Part shown: in pieces, positions 9,263 to 18,302 of the stretch
How the letters are laid out: each line of letters begins with the position of its first letter
Numbering within the stretch: position 1 is the stretch's first letter
Source of the DNA: JACKBC01 sp041391125
GTDB taxonomy: Bacteria > Chloroflexota > Anaerolineae > Caldilineales > Caldilineaceae
NCBI GenBank assembly: GCA_041391125.1
Contig: JAWKON010000004.1
Location: 62,001-126,000, forward strand
Length of the DNA: 64,000 bases
Direction: 5' to 3'
Position numbers and translations under genes: made by a program
The notes under the pieces: generated by a model
Database searches by the model: none
Seen by the model: the letters and a program-made list of their open reading frames with translations, nothing else
Told to the model about the DNA's origin: nothing

Positions 9263-9297
9263 AAAAGATAGAGCCGTTTGAAACGGCTCTATCTTTT
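9263..9297 (+). terminator. Intergenic stem-loop, probable attenuating terminator
   Basis: AAAGATAGAGCCGTTT pairs perfectly with AAACGGCTCTATCTTT, followed by TCCCTTG. It lies between the binding-protein gene and the permease gene. Such an element commonly lowers permease expression relative to the binding protein. Confidence 0.8.
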
Positions 9298-9331
9298 CCC
9301 TTGTTTGCGCATTTAAATTAGGGGAACTGGT

Positions 9332-11344
9332 ATGGAACTAACTAGTCCACGAACAATTATTGGTACAGAAGCTGCGGCAAAACCCACCCGCAAGCTGCGG
9401 CACATTCTAGGCCCGGACTGGAAAGAGGCGTATCTCTTTATGTTTCCAGCCATCCTCCTTCTGGGCACCATTGTTGCATATCCATTTTTGCGCGCGTTTT
9501 ATACTGGTTTTACGCGAACGACCAGTTTGGAGATCGGCCCTTGGGTTGGGCTATTGAACTATCAACTCCTCTATAAGGATCCGTTTTTCTGGGACTCAGT
9601 ACGTATTTCTTTGACCTATACGATTTCAGCAGTAGTTCTAAAGTTTTTTGCCGGTATGATAGCTGCTCTGCTGCTTAACCGGCTGACGCGATTTTCAACA
9701 ATCTTTACGGCATTAGTCATGCTGCCGTGGATTATGCCGGAAGTTGTGCGCTCGATTACGTGGAAGGGGTTATTGGACCCGATTTATGGGCTCGTGAACC
9801 CTCTGTTAAAACAGATCGGTCTGATTGATCAATCGATTCCTTTCTTTGGCTCACCGGATCTGGCGTTGCCGTCGGTTGTGTTGGTAAATCTTTGGGCAGG
9901 CATTCCCTTCTTTACGCTTTTGCTGGTTGCCGGTCTAAAGGCTATTGACAAAGAACAATATGAAGCGGCCGCCATTGATGGCGCCAGCGCCTGGCGACAA
10001 TTTCTCCACATAACCCTGCCAGGTCTCCAATATGTGATCCTGGTTGAGACGCTGCTATCCTTTATCTGGACCTTTAACGGCTTTACGCAGGTCTTCCTGC
10101 TCACAGGCGGCGGCCCGCTGGGCGCCACCAAGATGTATACGATTTTTGCCATCGAAGCCGCCCGTAGCTTCCGCATTGGCACCGCTGTGGCAGCCGCCAT
10201 GTCCATGGTGCCCCTCTTGGCAATATTGATTATTATCCTGGGGCGCAATGTGTTGGCAACACAGACGGGCCGGGCGTCGTCCGCTACTACTGAAAAAAGC
10301 GGTTTCTTTGATATTATCTCCTGGCCCGTACGCATGGTGTTGCAGGCCATCGTTGCGGTTTTGTGGTTGCTGAATGATGCGGCGGAATGGCTGGTGGAAA
10401 AGATTGGCGGACTTTTCAGTGGATTCGGTTCGCATGCAAACGATCCACACGCTTTAAAGTTGCGCGCCCAAGCTATGCGACGACGCGTCAATTTCTTCGC
10501 TGGTATTGCATTGGCTTTGTTGCTGATTTTTGAATTGTTTCCATTTTTCTTTGTCTTTATCACCTCTTTCAAGACCGAGGCCCAAGTCGTGGCGTCTGCA
10601 CAGGCCGCCAATACGCCCAGCCTTGAATCGCTGCGGGTACTTTATTGGCCCGCCCCGTTTACCCTGGAACAGTATGATAAGCTGCTTGGTCCAACGCGCA
10701 ATTTCCTGATGTGGATGCGCAATTCGTTTATCGTTTCCATGGTGACGCCGTTAGTCTCGACAATAGTCGCTTCGTTGGCCGCTTATAGCCTAGTTCGCCT
10801 TAATTGGAAAGGGAGTCGGGTTTTCTCGGGCGCTGTCTTTTCAGCTTATCTGATGCCGGGGGTGCTGCTTGTTATTTCGATTTATCAGATTTTTGCCAAA
10901 ATCGGGCTGACCAACAGTCTACTTGGCCTGATGATTGCCTACTCGACCTTTGCGCTGCCCTTTGCCATCTGGTTGATGATGGGTTACTATGCGTCGATTC
11001 CCAGAGAGTTAGAGGAAGCTGCTCTGATTGACGGCTGCAATCGCTTCCAGGTCTTCTGGCGCATTGTGTTGCCCCTCACCAAGCCGGCGTTGATGGCCAT
11101 TTTCCTATTTGGCGTTACGAATGCGTGGAACGAATATCTTTTTGCCTATGTTTTGATTAGCAAACAAACGCTGATGACGCTGCCCGTCGGGTTAGGCTTG
11201 ATGATCGTTGGCGACGTACAGCCGTGGGGCGAGTTGACCGCCGCTTCTTTGCTGATGGCGATCCCCATTTTTATCCTCTATTCGGCTGGCCAGCGCTTTA
11301 TGGTGGCCGGTCTCACGGCGGGCGCCGTCAAAGGTGGCGGATGA
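9332..11344 (+). CDS. Fused ABC sugar permease (MalF-like and MalG-like domains in one polypeptide)
   Basis: 670 residues with two complete binding-protein-dependent permease domains and no frameshift. The first (about 30-300) has the EAA loop EQYEAAAIDGASAWRQFLHITLPGL near residue 210. The second (about 390-670) has RELEEAALIDGCNRFQVFWRIVLPLTKPAL near residue 557. The joining segment (about 300-390) carries an extra hydrophobic stretch, MVLQAIVAVLWLL, and a basic part, AQAMRRRVNFF. In most bacteria these are two genes; here one chain would provide both halves of the channel. ATG 9332 follows AGGGGAAC. ATP-binding partner not in window. Confidence 0.93.
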   Translation: MELTSPRTIIGTEAAAKPTRKLRHILGPDWKEAYLFMFPAILLLGTIVAYPFLRAFYTGFTRTTSLEIGPWVGLLNYQLLYKDPFFWDSVRISLTYTISAVVLKFFAGMIAALLLNRLTRFSTIFTALVMLPWIMPEVVRSITWKGLLDPIYGLVNPLLKQIGLIDQSIPFFGSPDLALPSVVLVNLWAGIPFFTLLLVAGLKAIDKEQYEAAAIDGASAWRQFLHITLPGLQYVILVETLLSFIWTFNGFTQVFLLTGGGPLGATKMYTIFAIEAARSFRIGTAVAAAMSMVPLLAILIIILGRNVLATQTGRASSATTEKSGFFDIISWPVRMVLQAIVAVLWLLNDAAEWLVEKIGGLFSGFGSHANDPHALKLRAQAMRRRVNFFAGIALALLLIFELFPFFFVFITSFKTEAQVVASAQAANTPSLESLRVLYWPAPFTLEQYDKLLGPTRNFLMWMRNSFIVSMVTPLVSTIVASLAAYSLVRLNWKGSRVFSGAVFSAYLMPGVLLVISIYQIFAKIGLTNSLLGLMIAYSTFALPFAIWLMMGYYASIPRELEEAALIDGCNRFQVFWRIVLPLTKPALMAIFLFGVTNAWNEYLFAYVLISKQTLMTLPVGLGLMIVGDVQPWGELTAASLLMAIPIFILYSAGQRFMVAGLTAGAVKGGG

Positions 11345-11379
11345 TTTACGAGTTTTGATGTACGATTTACGAGTGATCG

Positions 11380-11413
11380 AAGCCCTGCGCTGGCTAGCGT
11401 GGGGCTTTTTTGT
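11380..11413 (+). terminator. Rho-independent terminator of the ABC operon
   Basis: AGCCCTGCGC and GCGTGGGGCT form a stem around TGGCTA, followed by six T residues. It lies 36 nt after the permease stop. The gap between stop and stem holds a GATTTACGA repeat like that at 48604-48683. Confidence 0.85.
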
Positions 11414-11586
11414 GTCTGCAATCTGCTGTTCCAATTGCATAGTATATCATCCGCACAAACATAGTATATCAAGCGTAAAGCGCCTCGCCTTCACAAGCGA
11501 TAAACTGCTCATTCCCCCCGTTTTATTAACTCAAAATGTCTGCAATCTATTATTGATGAGAGGACGCACGCCGTCATTCTTGTTGC

Positions 11587-11671
11587 TATACTGCGGTTGT
11601 GATGAAAACCGTAGTTTTCGAAAGCTCTATCAGAGAGAGCAAACTACGGTTTTCATTCAGAGCAGAGTATA
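11587..11671. repeat. MITE-like element, copy 1 (85 bp, TA-flanked inverted repeats)
   Basis: Ends read TATACTGC and GAGTATA. Internally ATGAAAACCGTAGTTT (11602-11617) and AAACTACGGTTTTCAT (11641-11656) are a perfect 16-bp inverted repeat with an inner GCTCT/AGAGC stem. The reverse complement aligns over its full length with 43299-43378. The TA ends suggest an IS630/Tc1-type nonautonomous element; no transposase is in the window. Confidence 0.7.
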
Positions 11672-11708
11672 ATGATGCAGAACATATGCAGAGATGTGAG
11701 CAGCTCTT

Positions 11709-12149
11709 ATGGGTCAATGGTTGACCAAAGTAGCACAAAGGTCGGGGCGTATCGCTATCGGAATTCTATCAATATCGACCATTTTCTGTGTTTCATTTCA
11801 CTACGCATATGCAGAGAGTTCATATGGCGCACCCGTATCACAGCAGCTTGCCCCAAACCTTCTTGCCACACAATCGACATGGGCTAGCCCAAGAAATGCT
11901 GCAAATTCACCAGAACTACTGCTTACTGCCATTCCAATAATCACGCCCACACCGGTTATCGCCACCACGCCTGTCCCCAATTCCACAACCTTTTCTACAT
12001 CGCAGCCCACTGCCGACGCAACCATCACACCCCCCCCAACGACGACGCCCCAACCGATCAACTCGGCTACGGCTACCCCTTTTGTCATCCCAATTGGCAT
12101 CTCCAAAGACCTCAAATACAAACTCTATTTGCCGATCTCTTATGAATAA
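11709..12149 (+). CDS. Secreted Pro/Thr-rich protein with C-terminal YLP tail
   Basis: 146 residues. Residues 1-35 are a signal peptide (basic start, hydrophobic GILSISTIFCVSF, cleavage near AYAES). The middle (residues about 75-125) is a low-complexity Pro/Thr/Ala linker, and the end is KYKLYLPISYE. A linker followed by K-x-(Y/F)-LP is also how the protease at 36526 ends (KLFLPLTQR). No catalytic domain is seen, so this may be a short surface protein or a remnant of a larger one. The ribosome-binding site is weak, leaving the start less certain. Confidence 0.6.
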   Translation: MGQWLTKVAQRSGRIAIGILSISTIFCVSFHYAYAESSYGAPVSQQLAPNLLATQSTWASPRNAANSPELLLTAIPIITPTPVIATTPVPNSTTFSTSQPTADATITPPPTTTPQPINSATATPFVIPIGISKDLKYKLYLPISYE

Positions 12150-12203
12150 CCTATGCTTGAAGTGTTATTAGTTGTTTGAGATTGGCTAGGCAAAGGAGAA
12201 CAT

Positions 12204-12734
12204 ATGGCAGAGAAGTTTCCGCACAACGAATTGGGGGAAATGGCGGATACGCTCAATGAGCGCATCGGTGTTTTGACGCGGCGGGAAACAGAGGCGCGCA
12301 TCTTGGGGCCGATTATCGATGCATTGGGGGAAGCTTTCGGGCGCGAGGCCGTGTTGGACGTGATCCGGCGCACCATCATTCAGGTGGCGCAGGAGCAAGG
12401 AGGGCAGTTAGCCAAAAATATGGGCGGCGATTCGCTGGCCAATTTTGCCGATTCACTGCAATATTGGACCCGCGACAACGCGCTGGAAGTGGATGTTTTG
12501 GCCCAAGACGAGGAGGAATTTGCCTTCAATGTGACGCGCTGTCGCTACGCCGAACTCTATCGCAGCCTGGGCATGGCGGAGTTGGGCGCCGTGCTCTCGT
12601 GCAATCGCGATTTTGCGCTCATTGAAGGGTTCAACACAGAGGTAGAGCTGACCCGCACACAAACAATTATGGGCGGCGCATCGCATTGTGACTTCCGCTA
12701 TAAACTGCGCAAGCAGCCCATTGCGCTTGAATAG
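12204..12734 (+). CDS. L-2-amino-thiazoline-4-carboxylic acid hydrolase family protein
   Basis: 176 residues. The second half carries the family signature VTRCRYAELYRSLGMAELG, then LSCNRDFALIEGFN and TQTIMGGASHCDFRY, as in the ATC hydrolase family (PF14196 by recollection). That enzyme opens the thiazoline ring of L-ATC on the route to L-cysteine. Many bacteria carry such homologues without the rest of the pathway, so exact activity is uncertain. ATG 12204 is preceded by AAAGGAG (12193-12199). It stands alone, ending at a strong bidirectional terminator. Confidence 0.85.
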   Translation: MAEKFPHNELGEMADTLNERIGVLTRRETEARILGPIIDALGEAFGREAVLDVIRRTIIQVAQEQGGQLAKNMGGDSLANFADSLQYWTRDNALEVDVLAQDEEEFAFNVTRCRYAELYRSLGMAELGAVLSCNRDFALIEGFNTEVELTRTQTIMGGASHCDFRYKLRKQPIALE

Positions 12735-12745
12735 GGACACCATGT

Positions 12746-12795
12746 AAAACAAAGAGGCGGTTTGAACTGGTGCGTTCAAACCGCCTCTTTGTTTT
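12746..12795. terminator. Bidirectional terminator
   Basis: A perfect 22-bp inverted repeat (12746-12767 and 12774-12795) with a six-base loop. It has A-runs on one side and T-runs on the other, so it works for both convergent genes. The last bases overlap the stop codon of the minus-strand gene. Confidence 0.92.
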
Positions 12796-13321
12796 AAAAA
12801 TAATCCTCGTCGCTCGAATATTCATCCTCGTAAAAATCATCGTCCCAGAATTCTTCACCGGGATAAAATTCTTCGTAAATAAAGTGTTGATTCATTCCCT
12901 CAATGCGAATGTCGTCGATCACCTCTTCAAAAAGCTCTTCCGTAATAAAGCGGTACGCCTCATCTGCTTCAATATCACTTAAGAAATCGATATATACATT
13001 GTTATCGGCCATCAAGTCTAATATGCGCTCTAATTCGGGCTCCACTTCATCGGGCCGCAGCTCCATGAGCGGCGTAAAGGGCGGGTTCCCCAAATATTCG
13101 CGCAGCGGGATCTGTTGGGCAGTTTCAAGCTGGCGGTCAAACTCCTCCAAAAAATCATCCCCATCCATGTAGCCCAACCATGTTTCATCCACCTCTTCGG
13201 GGATATACATATCTTCATCAAAGAACAGCACGTTGTACATGCGCGCCAACTGCTGTTTCTGGTTATGGTCGGCAGCCATCCAAATGAGATGTCGATAATC
13301 GTCTGGATTGGATCTGTTCAC
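12794..13321 (-). CDS. Highly acidic protein of unknown function
   Basis: I do not recognise this family. GTG 13321 is chosen because AGGAGA sits seven bases upstream; an upstream ATG at 13432 lacks a site. The 175-residue product is strongly acidic, ending in a run of Asp, Glu, Tyr and Phe, with helical segments such as PDEVEPELERILDLMADNNVYIDFLSDIEADEAYRFITEELFEEVIDDI. It has no signal peptide, no Cys motif and no membrane segment. The composition suggests a DNA-mimic or protein-binding role, but that is only a guess. Confidence 0.6.
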   Translation of the reverse strand: MNRSNPDDYRHLIWMAADHNQKQQLARMYNVLFFDEDMYIPEEVDETWLGYMDGDDFLEEFDRQLETAQQIPLREYLGNPPFTPLMELRPDEVEPELERILDLMADNNVYIDFLSDIEADEAYRFITEELFEEVIDDIRIEGMNQHFIYEEFYPGEEFWDDDFYEDEYSSDEDYF

Positions 13322-13458
13322 AAAAGTCTCTCCTACAATTGACGTAGACCTATATACGATATTTGTTGCACAACCATATGCGCCTTTCGGCAGACGAACT
13401 ATGCCATATAGTGTGCTAGGCTCAGTGTACACCCATTTTTCAAATTTGTATAGGGGCT

Positions 13459-13686
13459 ATGGACACAAAAATGTACAGATGGACACTGAACGGCGCCATG
13501 ATCTACGGCGCACTTATATTAATTCACTGGCTAAACACCTATTTACCGCTCTACGATGCACTGCTAAGCATTGAACCGTGGCAAGAACTCGTCATGCATG
13601 GCGGCGGCGGCGCGCTCTTTGGCGCTGTTCTCGGTTGTTTCGCCTGGGAAGTGACCCGCGGCGCCGAGGCCGGCCACAATTCGTAA
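13459..13686 (+). CDS. Small two-helix membrane protein
   Basis: 75 residues: a hydrophobic segment GAMIYGALILIHWLNTYLPL, a short loop with LYDALLSIEPWQELVMH, and a glycine-rich second segment GGGGALFGAVLGCFAWEV. AGGGG lies six bases before ATG 13459. It is not assigned to a family. The Gly-rich second helix could oligomerise. It is isolated between divergent and convergent neighbours. Confidence 0.4.
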   Translation: MDTKMYRWTLNGAMIYGALILIHWLNTYLPLYDALLSIEPWQELVMHGGGGALFGAVLGCFAWEVTRGAEAGHNS

Positions 13687-13799
13687 TCACCAACTCGCTA
13701 TTTTACCCAGTTCCCCATTTAGGCAGAATCCTCCCTCACGCTAAGCAAACCCTGCGTAAATCTGCGGTGTGCAACAACAGAAAAAAAAAGAATCAACTC

Positions 13800-13850
13800 A
13801 CGCCAAGCCGCTCTGAGCGCCCAGATCTTCCTTTGCCTTAGCGGCTTGGT
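13800..13850. terminator. Imperfect hairpin downstream of the orphan permease
   Basis: ACGCCAAGCCGCT and AGCGGCTTGGTGT form a stem across about 27 bases, in the gap between convergent genes. Poly-A precedes it on the plus strand, giving U-rich RNA on the minus strand. The flanking TTTGCGC words are of the kind repeated at 54556-54700. Confidence 0.45.
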
Positions 13851-13908
13851 GTCTTTGCGCGATTTAGGTTTTGCCAAGCTTTAAAACACCCTCTTTAATT
13901 GGAAAAGC

Positions 13909-14817
13909 CTATTCTCGAACCGCCCCTTCATAAAAGACCCAGCGGTTTGAAAGCTTGAACTGAATATAGGTGAAGATCAAAATAATAATAAAGAGCACCC
14001 AAGCCAACGCTGAAGCGTAGCCCATGCGGAAATTTTCAAACGCCATGCGATAGAGATAGAGTACGTAAAAAAGCGTGGCGTTTTCCGGTCCGCCCTGGGT
14101 AATAATATATGCCTGCGTAAACACCTGAAAGGCCCCAATAATGGCTAGAATCAGGTTGAAAAAGATGGCAGGCGAAAGCATGGGCAGCGTGATGTTGCGA
14201 AACGAAGCCCAGGAACCGGCGCCATCAATATGCGCCGCCTCGTAAAGCGTCTGCGGAATCCCCTTGAGACCAGCCAGCAGAATTACCATCTGCCCGCCAA
14301 TATTCCAAAAGCTCATAATGATAAAGGATGCTTTGGCCAGCTTGGGGTCCTGCAGCCAGAAGAGGCGCGGCAGACCCAGCGCCGAAAGCGCCGCGTTGGC
14401 CAGCCCAAATTCGGGGTTAAAGATCCAAAGCCAGAGCAGGGAGCTGGCCACAACTGGCGTAATGCTGGGCAGGAAATAGACGGTGCGATAGAAGCGTATG
14501 CCGCGCAAATTCAGATTCATGGCCATGGCGGCCAGCAGCGCCAGCAGCAGGTGCAAAGGCACGCCCAAGAAGACGTAGTAGGCCGTGTTGTAAAGGCTCA
14601 AATAAAAGCGGTCATCGGCAAAGAGTTTGGCATATTGCTCCAATCCTACCCAACGCGCCGGCGTCACAATCTCCCAGCGCGTAAAGCTAATCAGCAGCGA
14701 CGCGATCATGGGACCGGCCACAAAAATCAGAAAGCCCAGCAGCCAGGGCAGGATAAAAATATAGCCATCGCGATACTCCTGCCACAGCAGCGGGCGACCG
14801 ATCCATTTGCGAATCAA
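13909..14817 (-). CDS. ABC sugar transporter permease (MalF/UgpA-like), orphan
   Basis: About 303 residues with six membrane segments. Typical features are GYIFILPWLLGFLIFVAGP at the start, FLPSITPVVASSLLWLWIFNPEFGLAN in the middle and the EAA loop TLYEAAHIDGAGSWASFRNITLPML. TTG 14817 is chosen: AAGGAG lies about ten bases upstream and the family normally begins just before this point; the long upstream extension is Arg/Pro-rich and unlike a permease. No binding protein, partner permease or ATPase adjoins it, so the transporter is incomplete here. It follows pepT on the same strand by 157 bp. Confidence 0.87.
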   Translation of the reverse strand: MIRKWIGRPLLWQEYRDGYIFILPWLLGFLIFVAGPMIASLLISFTRWEIVTPARWVGLEQYAKLFADDRFYLSLYNTAYYVFLGVPLHLLLALLAAMAMNLNLRGIRFYRTVYFLPSITPVVASSLLWLWIFNPEFGLANAALSALGLPRLFWLQDPKLAKASFIIMSFWNIGGQMVILLAGLKGIPQTLYEAAHIDGAGSWASFRNITLPMLSPAIFFNLILAIIGAFQVFTQAYIITQGGPENATLFYVLYLYRMAFENFRMGYASALAWVLFIIILIFTYIQFKLSNRWVFYEGAVRE

Positions 14818-14974
14818 CGGTGGGGTTCTCCTTGGGGTGTGAAGAGTGGGGGCGCAGTTTTGTCTATTATAGCCCAAGGGCTGACAGCATCGTAAATTGG
14901 ATGTTGATGTTGTGACTGAAGCCAACGCGCGGGGAGCATTATCGAGAGCGCCATGCATTCCTTAAGGGACGATG

Positions 14975-16216
<1,242 letters not shown>

Positions 16217-16363
16217 GCTTTTTGTAGACCTTTCTAGATTGGCGCTTCAACCGTCAGCCGGTTAGGGGTTCAGCCCATATCGTCCGTGGGACGTAATTTT
16301 GCATATGGTCAAGCTACGGTTTTCTAGCTAATTTCACGGTAGCCAATGGTGGATTTGCATCTT

Positions 16364-18211
16364 TCATAATGCAATTTCTGCGTCCAGCGCGGCGGCCACG
16401 CCCCGCAGTAAGGTTGCTTCGGTATATGGCTTGGGAAGATAACACACGCATGGATTATTGGGAAGTTCTTGATGCGGAGCCGTCATGTGATAGCCGGAAG
16501 AGAAGATGACGCGCACCCGAGGGTTGACTTGACACAGCGCCGCGTAGGTTTGGAAACCGTCGAGGCCTTGCATCTGCACATCGACCAGCACCAACGCTAT
16601 ATCGGCATGTTGACGCTGGTACAGCGCAATCCCCTGTTCACCATTTTCAGCGCAAAGCGTCCGATAACCGGCCTCACTCAGTATGACCTCAACCACTTCG
16701 CGCACCGGCTCCTCATCATCAATAATCAGGATGAGTTCTGAATGATGTACACCTGCGATCTCCTTGACCACGGCCGTCGGGCCAGGGAGGGCGTTCCCCA
16801 CCGGCAGGTAAATGCAAAATTGGCTGCCCGTCCCCACCTGACTTTCCAGCACCAGAGCCCCTTTTAGCGAACGCACAACGCCCAAAATGGCCGGCAGGCC
16901 AAGGCCGTGTCCCACTTCTTTGGTAGTGAAAAAGGGGTCGAAGATGCGGGGACGATTTTCAGCGGAAATGCCAATGCCGTTATCGGCGACCTGCAAACAG
17001 AAATAGCGACCTGGCGCGGGGGCATCCCCAACAAAAGGTCTGCCGTCGACGGCCACACTTGAGGCAGCTTCGATGGTGGCGGTGAGTGTTGAGATGCGGA
17101 TCTCGCCATGATCGTGCGGAATGGATTCGGCGGCATTGAGCACTAGATTCATCAATACCTGCTGGATCTGCCCCCGGTCGGTTTCGACGATGGCCGCGTC
17201 CTCTTGGAGATTCAGATGCAGAACGGCGCGATTTTGAATGAGCGTTTCGAGCAGTTGTCGATTGTCGCGGATCGTCTGATTGAGATCGAGCGCTTCGACA
17301 ATGAGGTTGGCCTTGCCCGCATAGGCCAAAAGTTGACGCGTTAGATCGGCCGCGCGTTCCGCCGCTTCGATCATGCGGTTGATGTGGCGGCTGACTTCAT
17401 GTTCCGGCCCCAATTTGCGCAGCGCCACGGACGATTGCCCCAACATGCCCGTCAGCAGATTGTTGAAGTCATGCGCAACGCCGCCCGCCAGCAACCCAAT
17501 GCTCTCCAATTTCTGCTTATGACGCAGGGCGGCCTCGGCTTGCTGCCGCTCTTCCATCTCACTGTGCAGCGCCATTTGCGTCTCTTCAAGCTGTTGGTTT
17601 TTGCGCAAAAGCGCATCGGCGGTGAGTTGCAGCTTTTCCGAATGTTCGATCAGCCGTTGGACGGTGATGCGCAAAAGGATGCTCATCATCGACATGGTTA
17701 ATAGGGTGACGAGCAGATGAATGTATGTGGGCGGATTGTCGGAATAACTCGATTTGACCCATCCAGCATGTTCCCCCCAATAAAGAGCGATCACCAATAG
17801 CACCGAAGCGATCCCAAAGAGGACGGTGGCGCGGCTGCCCAGGAAAAAGCTGGTCAGCGTCATCAGCAGCAAGAGGGCATATATACTGGGGTCACGAATG
17901 CCTTCATGCACAATGGCTGAAATCGCAATGCCAATAAAAGGCAGCACGATGATCAATGTGCTGACCAAACGGAGCTGACGTCGTTTTAAAAGCCCAAAAA
18001 GGACGACAAAGAGCAGACAAAGTGAAGATGTAATGATTGGTTCCCAAATGGAACGATCATAGGAGGGGAAAAGAATGAACGATGTAAATAAAAAGGTGAT
18101 GGCAATGCCGAGCAACAAAATATGGCGCACTTGCGACGCAATGCGCGCTTGCTCTTCATCTACAAATTGGGGTGGACTCAACAGATCGCGTAAATAGCTC
18201 AACATACGCAA
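16364..18211 (-). CDS. Hybrid sensor histidine kinase with C-terminal receiver domain
   Basis: 615 residues. Residues about 28-195 form six hydrophobic segments without a large periplasmic sensor. A coiled coil (about 200-235) leads to the phosphoacceptor box GGVAHDFNNLLTGMLGQ (His near 246). The ATPase domain follows with N-box MNLVLNAAESI, G1 VADNGIGIS, the F box and HGLGLPAILG. A receiver domain (about 490-610) has acidic IIDDEEPVREVV, phospho-Asp in VLVDVQMQGLDGFQ and Lys in YLPKPY. With no DNA-binding domain or adjacent regulator, output is not evident. The start may be TTG 18211 or ATG 18205; neither has a good ribosome-binding site. Confidence 0.92.
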   Translation of the reverse strand: MRMLSYLRDLLSPPQFVDEEQARIASQVRHILLLGIAITFLFTSFILFPSYDRSIWEPIITSSLCLLFVVLFGLLKRRQLRLVSTLIIVLPFIGIAISAIVHEGIRDPSIYALLLLMTLTSFFLGSRATVLFGIASVLLVIALYWGEHAGWVKSSYSDNPPTYIHLLVTLLTMSMMSILLRITVQRLIEHSEKLQLTADALLRKNQQLEETQMALHSEMEERQQAEAALRHKQKLESIGLLAGGVAHDFNNLLTGMLGQSSVALRKLGPEHEVSRHINRMIEAAERAADLTRQLLAYAGKANLIVEALDLNQTIRDNRQLLETLIQNRAVLHLNLQEDAAIVETDRGQIQQVLMNLVLNAAESIPHDHGEIRISTLTATIEAASSVAVDGRPFVGDAPAPGRYFCLQVADNGIGISAENRPRIFDPFFTTKEVGHGLGLPAILGVVRSLKGALVLESQVGTGSQFCIYLPVGNALPGPTAVVKEIAGVHHSELILIIDDEEPVREVVEVILSEAGYRTLCAENGEQGIALYQRQHADIALVLVDVQMQGLDGFQTYAALCQVNPRVRVIFSSGYHMTAPHQELPNNPCVCYLPKPYTEATLLRGVAAALDAEIAL

Positions 18212-18224
18212 AACTTAAACAAAT

Positions 18225-18263
18225 AAACCAGGGACCGGATAATAAATACCCGGTCCCTGGTTT
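18225..18263 (-). terminator. Rho-independent terminator
   Basis: Perfect 14-bp arms AAACCAGGGACCGG (18225-18238) and CCGGTCCCTGGTTT (18250-18263). On the minus strand the stem is followed by U-rich ATTTGTTT, so it ends the S41 protease transcript just before the histidine kinase gene. Confidence 0.9.
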
Positions 18264-18302
18264 GGGTTCAATATCGTCTTACGCTCATGGTCGCCCTGAA
18301 AT

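Noticed and set aside
11587..11671. Intrinsic terminator
   Set aside because: No gene ends nearby on either strand in the right orientation, no U-tract, and a second dispersed copy exists, so a mobile element is more likely.
11334..11672. Open frame of 112 codons after the permease gene
   Set aside because: It starts in the permease end and runs through a terminator and a MITE-like repeat.
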